From Bacteroidota bacterium (lineage in GTDB: Bacteria > Bacteroidota > Bacteroidia > NS11-12g > UBA955): a stretch of DNA of 64,000 nucleotides. The stretch covers positions 62,001 to 126,000 of the forward strand of contig JAUXOK010000027.1 in assembly GCA_030682255.1 (NCBI GenBank), read 5' to 3'. The position numbers were made by a program, and so were the translations under genes. The notes under the pieces were generated by a model, which worked only from the letters and a program-made list of their open reading frames with translations, was not told the origin of the DNA and made no database searches. Below, piece by piece: positions 1 through 8,669 of this stretch (positions within the stretch are counted from its first letter, which is position 1; every line of letters starts with the position of its first letter).

Positions 1-1093
1 TTTGCAAAAACGTAAAAATCGGGATAATCATATATCGGTTTATCCAACCAAAAATACCCCAACCTAGAGGAATGATTTTATCTAATCCAATGTCTTGTTT
101 TTTTAATGTTTGATAATCATTTGGACCAAAATAAAACTTTAAATTGATGGTTTGAGAAGGAACAGCCTTGATGCCTAAATCCAACGCAACCGACATGTTT
201 TTAACAGTGCTGTCGCTATTTGCTGCTGCTGTTGTTAATGCACTGCCTTTTAGAAAATTATTTTCGTGGATAATGGTGGTGTTAAAAAACTGTTGTTTAA
301 AACTTACCCATTGAACATCATGTTCTAAAACCAATGTTTTCTCTTTGCTTTCACTGATAAAATCTGCTTTGTCATCCAAAGGTTTGTAATACAAAGTTGT
401 CAGTATTTTTTCTTTCTCAACATCGCGTTCTTGTAAAGGAACTTCGTTTTGAAAATGGTATTTAAAAGCCGTGTTGGGTTGAAGAATACCATTGATACCT
501 TCTAATTGAATGGTTTTTTCTAAATTAAAGCCTTCAGGACTCAAAGTATAAGTACAAACAATGCTGGCATTATTAGCGCCCTGCATGGTATATGAAATCT
601 GTTGTTTAGATTGATTAGATTTCGACCAATAAAATTCGTTGGTTTTGATATGAGAATTGCCTGTGTAATATTCAAAATATTCATCACTGTGGTGTTCACC
701 TATCAATAACAAAGCTTTTCTGCTGTCTGTTTTATGATTTTTAAGTTGAACTTGTTTGATTTTTCCACCTTTGTTAGAAAATGTAATTTTTAGTTCATTG
801 TTTTCTAAAACAGATTCTTCTTCCTCGCCAATCATTTGTGTGGCTAACCCGCCAAATTTAGCTTTTAAAGCAGCAGTATCAGTTTTTAATAATTGAACTA
901 AACTATCCTTTTGTAAATTCTTTTGCTTTGCTAAAAGTGCTTCATTTTCTTTTTCAGCAAGTTGAGCATTTTGAATAGAGTCAGCGTAACGTTTTTGAAT
1001 AGCGAGTTCTTTTTCGCTGGGTTGATTGATGAAGAAATAGCCGATTAAGAGAACAAATATTAATCCAAGGCCTATGACAGAATTGCGATCCAT
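1..1093 (-). CDS. yidC: Membrane protein insertase YidC, N-terminal part (cut by window edge)
   Basis: YidC inserts and folds inner-membrane proteins. The visible 364 residues start at an ATG (complement of 1091-1093) and open with one hydrophobic segment at about residues 5-20 (IGLGLIFVLLIGYFFINQ), followed by a charged stretch and a large beta-rich periplasmic domain. That domain contains LENNELKITFSNKGG and GWGYFWLDKPIYD near the edge, which is the typical order for Gram-negative YidC. The conserved C-terminal five-helix insertase core lies beyond base 1. A TAnnTTTG element (complement of 1114-1121, TAACTTTG) sits about 20 bp upstream of the start and probably drives it. Identity rests on my recognition of the P1-domain pattern, without the catalytic core. 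Confidence 0.85.
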   Translation of the reverse strand, partial: MDRNSVIGLGLIFVLLIGYFFINQPSEKELAIQKRYADSIQNAQLAEKENEALLAKQKNLQKDSLVQLLKTDTAALKAKFGGLATQMIGEEEESVLENNELKITFSNKGGKIKQVQLKNHKTDSRKALLLIGEHHSDEYFEYYTGNSHIKTNEFYWSKSNQSKQQISYTMQGANNASIVCTYTLSPEGFNLEKTIQLEGINGILQPNTAFKYHFQNEVPLQERDVEKEKILTTLYYKPLDDKADFISESKEKTLVLEHDVQWVSFKQQFFNTTIIHENNFLKGSALTTAAANSDSTVKNMSVALDLGIKAVPSQTINLKFYFGPNDYQTLKKQDIGLDKIIPLGWGIFGWINRYMIIPIFTFLQ

Positions 1094-1113
1094 TGATGAT
1101 TATTTAAGGGGTG

Positions 1114-1121
1114 CAAAGTTA
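1114..1121 (-). promoter_or_regulatory. Probable -7 promoter element of yidC
   Basis: The complement reads TAACTTTG, matching the Bacteroidota -7 consensus TAnnTTTG, 20 bp upstream of the yidC ATG. I see no good -33 TTG at 19-21 bp spacing. Confidence 0.45.
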
Positions 1122-1188
1122 TTGTTTTACTTCAAATATTTTTATGTTTACATAATATTTCAGATTAAAATTCGTTAATATTGAAAAT

Positions 1189-2835
1189 ATGATAAAATAT
1201 CTACTGTTAAAGGTATTATTCTTACTAACAATTATTCAAATATATGCTCAAACTAATTGTGTGTTTAATAAAGATGAGCATTGCATTGCGAAAGGTAAAT
1301 TAAAAACAATAAAAGTAAAATCTAGCTATGGAACTAAATATACGAATCAAATTAGGGTTGGTAAATGGCAATTTTTTAACGAAGAAGGTTTATTGGTAGC
1401 TGAGGGTTCATACATAGAAAAGGATAATGCATCTTATAAACAAGGTGAATGGTTGTATTACAATCAAGATAATCTAATTATAATTAAACGAGAATTTAAC
1501 CTTGATAAAATTGTGAAAACGCAGTATTTAGATACTGGTACTTATATTTATCAAACAGATACCATACACGTTATCAATGATGATAAAGGGGGATATAAAG
1601 TCAAAGAATCTAAAGGAAATATCAAAATCACTTATACATCTGTCCAGAATAAAGTAATCGAGGGCACTCCACTTGTCAAATCAAATGTTACAAACGCTTA
1701 TCGAGAAATGCCGATTTATGATTCAGTGAGCGATTCTGTATTAATCCAAACCTATTCCAATATCAATAATTTACTTAATGTCGAGCCATGGCAAGTAGAT
1801 AATCATTTAAATTTAATTCAAAATGGCGATTTTGAATTGATGCGTGATAAAATGAAGCCTAATCATGTTACATCTATCAAACCAATGAATGATGATTTTG
1901 CTAAGTTTTGGGGAAGTGCCAATGAAACGCCTGATATTTTTAAAAGTTTCAATAATTGTTTTGTTGGTTTTAGAGTTTTTGGGGTGAATTATGAAGTGTT
2001 AAGAAATGAATTGAAACAACCCTTGATTGCAGGCAAAGACTATTGTTTTCAGTTTAAAATAAAATTAAAAAAAGAAAATCAATTTGCCATAAATGGCGTT
2101 TCGATGATTGCTTCACCTGCTTTGTTAAATTTTCAAAACAACAGGGATGGATTAAAAAATGGGATTACATTACAAACCCATCCTAAAATTGTGTTAGCTC
2201 TCAGAGAGCAATGGATGATAGTTAGCGGTAGTTTTAAAGCAATTGGTGGTGAAAAGTATATTTATATGGGGAATTTTACAGATGAAAATCTCATGAGAGT
2301 TATAAAAATTGATTCTTTTGCAAGCAATTTTGCCAATGAAATATATTATTACATTGACGATGTAGTATTAATTGAATCAAATGAAGATTATCTATGTCCC
2401 TGCAATACTTCCAATTGTATTTTAGATTCTAGTCAAATTGCTCAAGTATCAATCTCAAATACTGTTTCTTCTTTTGATAAACCTCAAAAAGGACAGGTAT
2501 TTGTTTTAAGAAACATACAATTTGAGACTTCAAAATCTGAATTATTGCCTTCTTCTTATGATGTTTTAGATAGTTTGTTTTTGATGATGTTAAACTATCC
2601 AAACATGTTGGTAGAAGTTAGTGGTCACACAGACAATCGTGGAACTAATGAGAATAACTTAACTTTATCCAAAGACAGAGCCAATGCCGTAGTCGTATAT
2701 CTGATGGACAAGGGAATTGATGAGTATCGGTTTAAAACGATGGGCTATGGATCTTCTGTGCCTACAGATAACAACGAAACAGAGGAAGGCAGATTGAATA
2801 ATAGGAGGGTGGAGTTTAAGGTTTTGGAGATGTAA
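1189..2835 (+). CDS. OmpA-family outer-membrane protein with N-terminal MORN-like repeats
   Basis: The 548-residue protein begins with a signal peptide (about residues 1-21, ending near IYAQ). Next come toxin-antidote/MORN-like repeats (VGKWQFFNEEGLLVAEGSY and QGEWLYYNQDN, residues about 55-95). A long middle region of beta character follows, with YYIDDVVLIE resembling the end of a carbohydrate-binding-like jelly roll. A classical OmpA C-terminal peptidoglycan-binding domain occupies residues about 435-548 and carries VEVSGHTDNRGTNENN and GRLNNRRVEF. It likely sits in the outer membrane or periplasm and tethers it to peptidoglycan. It is divergent from yidC; the following lipoprotein starts 42 bp downstream. 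The middle domain and the exact role are unknown to me. Confidence 0.8.
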   Translation: MIKYLLLKVLFLLTIIQIYAQTNCVFNKDEHCIAKGKLKTIKVKSSYGTKYTNQIRVGKWQFFNEEGLLVAEGSYIEKDNASYKQGEWLYYNQDNLIIIKREFNLDKIVKTQYLDTGTYIYQTDTIHVINDDKGGYKVKESKGNIKITYTSVQNKVIEGTPLVKSNVTNAYREMPIYDSVSDSVLIQTYSNINNLLNVEPWQVDNHLNLIQNGDFELMRDKMKPNHVTSIKPMNDDFAKFWGSANETPDIFKSFNNCFVGFRVFGVNYEVLRNELKQPLIAGKDYCFQFKIKLKKENQFAINGVSMIASPALLNFQNNRDGLKNGITLQTHPKIVLALREQWMIVSGSFKAIGGEKYIYMGNFTDENLMRVIKIDSFASNFANEIYYYIDDVVLIESNEDYLCPCNTSNCILDSSQIAQVSISNTVSSFDKPQKGQVFVLRNIQFETSKSELLPSSYDVLDSLFLMMLNYPNMLVEVSGHTDNRGTNENNLTLSKDRANAVVVYLMDKGIDEYRFKTMGYGSSVPTDNNETEEGRLNNRRVEFKVLEM

Positions 2836-2877
2836 CCAATAAATTTATATTTGTTGTGCAATAAACTAGAAAACAAT

Positions 2878-3621
2878 ATGAAAACATCAATATCACAATA
2901 TATATTCTTTAGTTTAATTATAATATTTCTCTCTGCTTGTTGCAAAGACAACAATCCATATATAGAAGGTTGCCAAACTGAGCCTTTTGAGGAATTAGGG
3001 CCATTTAATTTAGACACCATGAAACCCTATGTGTTTTTTGAAACAGGCAGCTATTGGATTTATAAATGCGATTTAACAGGCGAGTTAGATAGCCAATATT
3101 GCGTATCGTCTGATGCTATAGTAAGAAAAGCAATTGGCGTAAAAAGAGTTTACGATTTTGAAAACATTTATTCAAACAATAGAAGCTTGAAATACAAAAC
3201 AAATATTTTAATGCAGGGACAAACATCTGACCCAGATATTATTAACTTTGATTTTGGAATAGTTTGGCAAAGAAATATTAAAGGAACAATTGCACCTGTA
3301 TTAAGTACTTGGCAAGATAAAGAAAAAGGATTTGGAAATGGAGTAAGTGATACCTATTTCCGAGGGAAACTACCAACATTTGTAGTTGAAGGAAAGGAAT
3401 ACCATGATGTGTTGGTTTATGAAGTATTGCGTGACCCAACTTTTCCTAAGCCAGATGATCAAACAGGATTGTCAATTGGTTCTTCTGGTAATTCAATTTA
3501 TTATTGGGCAAAAAATGTAGGTCTTATAAAAATACAACATAATACTGGAAATTATGGCGTAAATCCACCTGTAGCAATCACCCTATTATGGAATTTAATA
3601 GATTATAAAACCAATTATTAA
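2878..3621 (+). CDS. Hypothetical lipoprotein
   Basis: I place the start at the ATG at 2878 rather than the in-frame start at 2851, because it yields a clean lipoprotein signal: MKTSISQYIFFSLIIIFLSACC, with the lipobox LSAC and the lipidated Cys about residue 21. The mature part is about 225 residues, has no motif I recognise, and looks mostly beta. Fragments such as FFETGSYWIYKCDL and IYYWAKNVGLIKIQ resemble secreted Bacteroidota lipoproteins of unknown role. It lies 42 bp after the OmpA-family gene and may share its transcript. No function assigned. Confidence 0.7.
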   Translation: MKTSISQYIFFSLIIIFLSACCKDNNPYIEGCQTEPFEELGPFNLDTMKPYVFFETGSYWIYKCDLTGELDSQYCVSSDAIVRKAIGVKRVYDFENIYSNNRSLKYKTNILMQGQTSDPDIINFDFGIVWQRNIKGTIAPVLSTWQDKEKGFGNGVSDTYFRGKLPTFVVEGKEYHDVLVYEVLRDPTFPKPDDQTGLSIGSSGNSIYYWAKNVGLIKIQHNTGNYGVNPPVAITLLWNLIDYKTNY

Positions 3622-3633
3622 AAAACATAAATT

Positions 3634-3726
3634 ATGAACAACAATTATTATCAACAATTTAAAAGTAAACTAAAATCAGGAAAATTAACCTTCTGTTATA
3701 TCCTATGCTTTTTTTCATCATCTTAA
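3634..3726 (+). pseudogene. Short ORF, possible 5' remnant of an exported protein gene
   Basis: An ATG 12 bp after the lipoprotein stop opens a 30-codon frame (MNNNYYQQFKSKLKSGKLTF followed by CYILCFFSSS). It has a basic N-terminus and then a hydrophobic run, as in the start of a secreted protein. The stop codon TAA coincides with the left end of the palindromic repeat at 3726-3827. The gene may have been truncated there, or it may be chance. Confidence 0.25.
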
Positions 3727-3827
3727 AGCCTTTGTTGGTCTCGGTTAAACCGAGATCACCAACAATCTAATATAAGAATTATTTGATTATTGTTGGTGTT
3801 ATTTCAATAAGTGTATACAAAGGCTTG
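3726..3827. repeat. Nested inverted-repeat element of about 100 bp
   Basis: Outer arms are AAGCCTTTGT (3726-3735) and ACAAAGGCTT (3818-3827). Inside, TTGTTGGTCTCGGTT (3732-3746) pairs with AACCGAGA plus CCAACAA (3748-3765, a 3-nt bulge). The copy ACCAACAAT (3758-3766) can instead pair with ATTGTTGGT (about 3796-3804). The two inner pairings are mutually exclusive. This could be a small palindromic intergenic repeat (MITE- or REP-like) or a structured terminator between the lipoprotein gene and the convergent toxin-antitoxin genes. Confidence 0.55.
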
Positions 3828-3834
3828 ATGCATA

Positions 3835-4134
3835 TTATAAAAAAGTGAAACCAATGTGTTTTTTTAAGCCAATCTCAAAAATTCTAATGAGTGTAGAAAG
3901 TTGAATATTGCCTTTGCCATTTTCAATTCTAGAGATGTAGCTTTTTTTGGTTCCTGTTCTTTCGGCAAGTTCTTCTTGAGTCATTTTAGCTTCTTTTCGG
4001 GCTTCTTTAAGCATTTCGCTGATGATAAACATCTGAGATTTCTCTTCATAATCGTTTCTTGTTTCAGTGCCTATTTTGCCATGCTCAAGTTCTATGAGTT
4101 GATTAAAAGTGCTTATTTTTTTATGATCTTTCAT
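3835..4134 (-). CDS. higA: HigA-like antitoxin, XRE-family helix-turn-helix
   Basis: A 99-residue protein whose C-terminal half (residues about 35-92) is a Cro/C1-type HTH: MLKEARKEAKMTQEELAE, then KSYISRIENGKGNIQLSTL. It follows the toxin gene with a 5-bp gap, so the order is toxin first, as in HigBA systems. HigA proteins neutralise the ribosome-dependent RNase HigB and repress their own promoter through the HTH. The N-terminal 35 residues probably contact the toxin. Function is by family; the pair has not been shown active here. Confidence 0.8.
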   Translation of the reverse strand: MKDHKKISTFNQLIELEHGKIGTETRNDYEEKSQMFIISEMLKEARKEAKMTQEELAERTGTKKSYISRIENGKGNIQLSTLIRIFEIGLKKHIGFTFL

Positions 4135-4139
4135 TGCTA

Positions 4140-4475
4140 TTATTTGTTCTGATTAAAATATTCCTTCATTAAATTTTGAGCTTTGCTAATTTCGTTATTT
4201 GGTGTCTTTTGCGTTTTTTTCTGAAATCCATTAAAAAGAACTAACAATCTTCCTTTATCAAAACAACAAAATATCCTGTAAATATTAGATTGATACTCTA
4301 TTCTAATTTCGAATAATCCATTGGTTCCAGTAATATGTTTTAAGAATTTTTCGGGAACTTTTTCAACTTGTTTAATTAATTCCAAAACATATTTTATTTT
4401 CTCTTTTACCTTATCATCCTGTTTTAGGTAAAATTCGATAAAATAATTTTCATAAAATATAATCTCTCGAACCAC
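4140..4475 (-). CDS. higB: HigB/Gp49-like toxin of the RelE superfamily
   Basis: The 111-residue protein has the RelE/ParE-fold pattern of the phage Gp49-like HigB group. It shows an N-terminal helical pair (DDKVKEKIKYVLELIKQ), the strand block GLFEIRIEYQSNIYRIFCCF, then LLVLFNGFQKKTQKTP and a C-terminal helix with KAQNLMKEYF. The K(T)P-containing end of the beta-sheet is usual for this family. It is presumably an mRNA interferase acting at the ribosome. It is co-oriented with and just upstream of the HTH antitoxin. No promoter was clearly identified in the 133 bp before alaS's end. Confidence 0.8.
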   Translation of the reverse strand: MVREIIFYENYFIEFYLKQDDKVKEKIKYVLELIKQVEKVPEKFLKHITGTNGLFEIRIEYQSNIYRIFCCFDKGRLLVLFNGFQKKTQKTPNNEISKAQNLMKEYFNQNK

Positions 4476-4608
4476 TTTGCAAAGTTATCTCAAAAGTTAA
4501 CAATTTGCAACTAATAATTAAATTTTATTTCAGCTGTTGAACCATAGCTCTTATCAAGCGAGTGTTTGCCTATGTTGATATCGCATTATACAATTTTTAA
4601 CAACTATA

Positions 4609-7236
4609 TTAAATACTCAACTCCTCAGCTTGCTTTATAACAGCATCAATACCGTTGATATTTTTGCCTCCGGCAGTTGCAAAAAAGGCTTGTCCACCTC
4701 CGCCACCTTCAATGTGTTTGGCTAAATCCCTAACGATGGTTTGGCAATTGATGTTTTTGGATGCCACCAAATCATCTGAAGCAAAAACTGCAATACTGGG
4801 TTTGCTATTGGGACTATTAACAATAACGCCCAAGATGTTTTTTACCTCATTTCTGATTTGAAAACAAATGTTTTTAACTTGCTCTGAACTCAAATTACCT
4901 GCGTTGCCAACCAATAAATGATAATCTTCTCTAACAATGATTGATTGCATCAAATCATTTTTAAAAGCTTGGGCTTTTTCGGCTTCTAATAACTCAATTT
5001 GTTTGCTTAAATTTTTATTCTCATCAATCAATTTAATCAAAGAAGCTTCAATTTCTTTGGGATTGCCCAGCAATTCTTTGATTTTTAAAATCATGGTTTC
5101 ATTTTGAGCATTCAATTCATCTACTTTTTGGGATGTAATGGCTTCAATCCTTCTAACACCAGCCGCAACAGAACTTTCTGATACGATTTTAAAAGACTTA
5201 ATCATGCCTGTATTTTTAACATGTGTGCCACCACATAATTCAACAGAATAAGTTTTATCGAAAGTAATAACTCTCACCAAATCGCCATATTTTTCACCAA
5301 ATAGAGCTGTTGCCCCTAGTTGTTCGGTTGCCATTTTAATCGGCACATAGCGTTGTTCATCTAAAGCAATATTTTCATTGATTTTTTGGTTCACTATGTT
5401 TTCAATTTTAGCCAATTCTTCATCTGTTACTTTTGCAAAATGATTGAAATCGAATCTCAAATATTCAGCATTTACCAAACTGCCTTTTTGAGCAATATGA
5501 GCGCCTAAAACATCCTTCAAAGCTGCATGTAGCAAGTGGGTTGCAGAGTGGTTGTTGGTAGTTAAGGCTCTTTTTTGAACATCTACTTTAACTTCAAAAC
5601 TTTGGTTTTTATTTTCAGGTAATTTATCGCAGATATGAACAATTAAATCGTTTTCTTTTTGAGTGTCAATAATCTGAATAGTCTCCTGATTGATAACACC
5701 AGTCATGATGCCTTTGTCACCCACTTGTCCACCGCTTTCACCGTAAAAAGGCGTTACATTAAAAACCAATTGATATTGTTCCTTGTTTTTGATGGTCATG
5801 GTACGGTATTTCACAATTTTGATAGTGGCTTCAACAAAATCATAACCAATGAATTCCTCATGATCATCGTCTAATAAAAAGTTCCAATCGCCCGTTTGCT
5901 TTTCAGCATCTTTTCTGCTTCTAGTTTTTTGTTCTTCTAATAATTTATTAAATCCTTCGATATCCACACTAACTTGACTTTCAGAACAAATCAATTGCGT
6001 TAAATCTATTGGGAATCCGAACGTATCATACAATTCAAAAGTGGTTTCAGCATCTAAAATAGCAGGTTTTTGAGCTAAATAACTCGAAATTCTATCTAAT
6101 CCGACAGATAATGTTCTGAGAAAAGTATTGCCTTCTTCTTGAATCACCTTAGCTATGAAACTTTGTTGAGCCGCAAGTTCAGGGAATACCGAACCAAATT
6201 CTTGGGTTAAAACTGGAATCAATTTATAAATAAATGGTTCTCTGATGCCTAAATAACTGTAACCATATCGAATGGCTCTTCTTAAAATTCTTCTGATGAC
6301 ATATCCTGCTCCAGTGTTTGAAGGCAATTGTCCATCGGCAATGGTAAATGCAACAGCCCTCACATGGTCGGCAATTACTCTAAATGCAATGTCTTTTTTA
6401 GCATCAGTTCCTTCGTATTGATAGCCCGTTATTTTCTCAAGTTCTTGTATGATAGGTTGAAAAATATCGGTATCGTAATTGGATTTTTTGTTTTGTAAAA
6501 CTCTTGTCAACCTTTCAAAACCCATACCAGTGTCAACATGTTGTGAAGGTAATTTATCTAAACTTCCATCAGCTTTTCTGTTAAATTCCATGAACACATT
6601 GTTCCAAATTTCAATAACCTCAGGATGATCGTTGTTTACCAAAAGAGCGCCATCTACTTTTAATTTATCACCCTCATCCCTCAAATCTACATGTATTTCA
6701 GAACAAGGTCCGCAGGGTCCGGTATCACCCATTTCCCAAAAATTATCTTTTTTATTGCCTTTTAAAATTCTACTTGGGTCAATTAGCTCTGCCCAATAAT
6801 CGTATGCCTCTTGGTCGAATGCCAAACCTTCAGATTCGTCTCCTTCAAAAACAGTCACATAAAGGCTGTCTTTATCAATTTTATATACTTCGGTGAGTAA
6901 TTCCCAACTCCAAGCAATGGCTTCCTTTTTAAAATAATCACCAAAACTCCAATTGCCAAGCATTTCAAACAAAGTGTGGTGATAGTGGTCTACACCAACT
7001 TCTTCAAGATCATTGTGTTTACCGCTCACTCTCAGACATTTTTGGGTGTCAGCAATTCTGGTGTAAGGGGCTTTTTTATTGCCTAAAAAATAATCTTTAA
7101 ACTGATTCATACCCGCATTGGTAAACATCAAAGTTGGGTCGTTTTTTATAACTACAGGAGCTGAAGCAACAATGTGGTGATTTTTGTTTTTAAAAAATTC
7201 CAGAAAAGTTAGTCTGATTTCTTTGGCGCTTATCAT
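4609..7236 (-). CDS. alaS: Alanine--tRNA ligase
   Basis: AlaRS charges tRNA-Ala. The 875 residues match the usual full length. The N-terminal aminoacylation core is recognised by DPTLMFTNAGMNQFKDYF, GDTGPCGPCSEIH and DTGMGFERL. The editing domain carries the zinc-binding HSATHLLHA (about residue 560) and CGGTHV (about residue 668). A coiled coil (ELLEAEKAQAF) and a glycine-rich C-Ala domain (IEGGGGGQAFFATAGG) close the protein. It is divergent from the M23 peptidase gene with an 80-bp gap. The ATG start at 7236 puts MISAKEIRLTFLEFF at the N-terminus, typical for AlaRS. Confidence 0.98.
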   Translation of the reverse strand: MISAKEIRLTFLEFFKNKNHHIVASAPVVIKNDPTLMFTNAGMNQFKDYFLGNKKAPYTRIADTQKCLRVSGKHNDLEEVGVDHYHHTLFEMLGNWSFGDYFKKEAIAWSWELLTEVYKIDKDSLYVTVFEGDESEGLAFDQEAYDYWAELIDPSRILKGNKKDNFWEMGDTGPCGPCSEIHVDLRDEGDKLKVDGALLVNNDHPEVIEIWNNVFMEFNRKADGSLDKLPSQHVDTGMGFERLTRVLQNKKSNYDTDIFQPIIQELEKITGYQYEGTDAKKDIAFRVIADHVRAVAFTIADGQLPSNTGAGYVIRRILRRAIRYGYSYLGIREPFIYKLIPVLTQEFGSVFPELAAQQSFIAKVIQEEGNTFLRTLSVGLDRISSYLAQKPAILDAETTFELYDTFGFPIDLTQLICSESQVSVDIEGFNKLLEEQKTRSRKDAEKQTGDWNFLLDDDHEEFIGYDFVEATIKIVKYRTMTIKNKEQYQLVFNVTPFYGESGGQVGDKGIMTGVINQETIQIIDTQKENDLIVHICDKLPENKNQSFEVKVDVQKRALTTNNHSATHLLHAALKDVLGAHIAQKGSLVNAEYLRFDFNHFAKVTDEELAKIENIVNQKINENIALDEQRYVPIKMATEQLGATALFGEKYGDLVRVITFDKTYSVELCGGTHVKNTGMIKSFKIVSESSVAAGVRRIEAITSQKVDELNAQNETMILKIKELLGNPKEIEASLIKLIDENKNLSKQIELLEAEKAQAFKNDLMQSIIVREDYHLLVGNAGNLSSEQVKNICFQIRNEVKNILGVIVNSPNSKPSIAVFASDDLVASKNINCQTIVRDLAKHIEGGGGGQAFFATAGGKNINGIDAVIKQAEELSI

Positions 7237-7315
7237 GATATTTTAAAATATTCTATTATTTTTGACGTTTTGAATTAAGAGCGCGAAAATACAAAATTGA
7301 ACACAGTAATTAAGC

Positions 7316-8290
7316 ATGGCAAAAACCAAATATTTCTTTAACCCCAAAACTTTAAGCTATGAAAAGTACAAATTAAGCAGATGGGTGCTTTTGTTAAGAG
7401 GTATAGGCGTTTTTTCCTTTTCTTTAATTTTGGGATTTATTTTCTTTTTGTTGTTTTCTAGATTTGTAGACTCACCATCAGAAAAAAAATTACGATCTGC
7501 CAATAACGATTTACAAGCTGAAATTGAAAATATCAATCAACAAATTGTTTTTTTAAGTAAGGGCCTTAATCAATTAAAAGAAAAAGATGTAAGTGTTTAT
7601 CGTTCTATTTATGAAACTGACCCAGTCGTTCAAAAAAGTTTTGTGGCTGATAATCTTAAACTGCAAGAAAAATATGCAGAACTTAAGAAATTGCCAAATT
7701 CAGAATTGTTAATCGAACTTACAAATAAACTGGCTCTTCTCAAAGCTCAATATGAAGCTCAAAACAAAAGTTTTGATCAATTACTAGCTTTGGCCAAAGA
7801 CAAAAAAGATTTCTTAGCGAGTATTCCTGCAATTCAGCCTGTGGCAAACAAAAAATTAGAAAGAATTGGATCTGGTTTTGGATATCGACAAGACCCATTT
7901 TATAGAACCCAAAGATTTCATGCTGGTATAGATTTTACAGCACCAAGAGGAGTTGAAGTTTATGCTACCGCAGATGGAGTAGTTTCATTAGTTAAATCAG
8001 AACTATGGGGTTATGGTCAACACATCGAAATTAATCATAAAAACGGATATACAACTTTGTATGCTCATTTAAGTAAATTTTTAGTTAAAAAAGGTGCTAA
8101 GGTAAAAAGAGGACAATTAATTGGTTTAGTTGGTAGCACAGGTAAATCCACTGCGCCTCATTTGCATTATGAAGTTCATCGAAATGGAACGCCTATAAAT
8201 CCGGCATATTTCTTTTTTAATGATTTAACAAATGAAGAATATCAGCAAATGTTAGAGCGTTCATCAGCTCCAAATCAATCATTTGACTAA
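7316..8290 (+). CDS. M23-family metallopeptidase, membrane anchored
   Basis: A 324-residue peptidoglycan endopeptidase-like protein. It has one transmembrane segment at about residues 27-50 (GVFSFSLILGFIFFLLF), a periplasmic coiled coil (about 57-180), then a LytM/M23 domain (about 185-305). The zinc-binding set is complete: HAGID gives H202 and D206, and HLHYE gives H282/H284. With all ligands present it should be catalytically active on stem-peptide cross-links, unlike degenerate EnvC/NlpD activators. The MerR gene follows directly. The divergent alaS neighbour is common for this gene in the phylum as I know it. Confidence 0.92.
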   Translation: MAKTKYFFNPKTLSYEKYKLSRWVLLLRGIGVFSFSLILGFIFFLLFSRFVDSPSEKKLRSANNDLQAEIENINQQIVFLSKGLNQLKEKDVSVYRSIYETDPVVQKSFVADNLKLQEKYAELKKLPNSELLIELTNKLALLKAQYEAQNKSFDQLLALAKDKKDFLASIPAIQPVANKKLERIGSGFGYRQDPFYRTQRFHAGIDFTAPRGVEVYATADGVVSLVKSELWGYGQHIEINHKNGYTTLYAHLSKFLVKKGAKVKRGQLIGLVGSTGKSTAPHLHYEVHRNGTPINPAYFFFNDLTNEEYQQMLERSSAPNQSFD

Positions 8291-8297
8291 AAAAACA

Positions 8298-8636
8298 ATG
8301 ACATCAAATACTGAAACAAACGATAAATTATTTTATAAAATGGGAGAAGTTTCTACCATGTTAAATGTTGCACCTTCTTTGTTGAGGTTCTGGGAAAAGG
8401 AGTTTGATTGTTTAAAAACGCTAACAAAAAATAGAAAAGGAGACAGAATGTATACAAAACATAATATCGAAGACCTTAAAATGATTCAACATCTTGTAAA
8501 AGAGAGGGGTTACACATTAAATGGAGCCAACGATTTTATCAATCAAAACATTCAAACTAACAATAAACATCAAGAGATTTTAAAAAGTTTAAATAAGATG
8601 AAGGATTTTTTTGAAGAATTAAAACAAAATGTTTAG
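8298..8636 (+). CDS. MerR-family transcriptional regulator
   Basis: I chose the ATG at 8298 over the in-frame TTG at 8283, which would overlap the M23 gene by 8 bp. The 112 residues carry a MerR winged helix: FYKMGEVSTMLNVAPSLLRF, then WEKEFD, the RKGDRMYTKHNIEDLKMIQ wing, and a short dimerisation helix at the end (LKSLNKMKDFFEEL). There is no effector domain or cysteine pair, so the ligand cannot be guessed. It probably forms one transcript with the M23 gene. Confidence 0.85.
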   Translation: MTSNTETNDKLFYKMGEVSTMLNVAPSLLRFWEKEFDCLKTLTKNRKGDRMYTKHNIEDLKMIQHLVKERGYTLNGANDFINQNIQTNNKHQEILKSLNKMKDFFEELKQNV

Positions 8637-8669
8637 TTTTGTCATTCAATAAATTAGAATAATATACCC

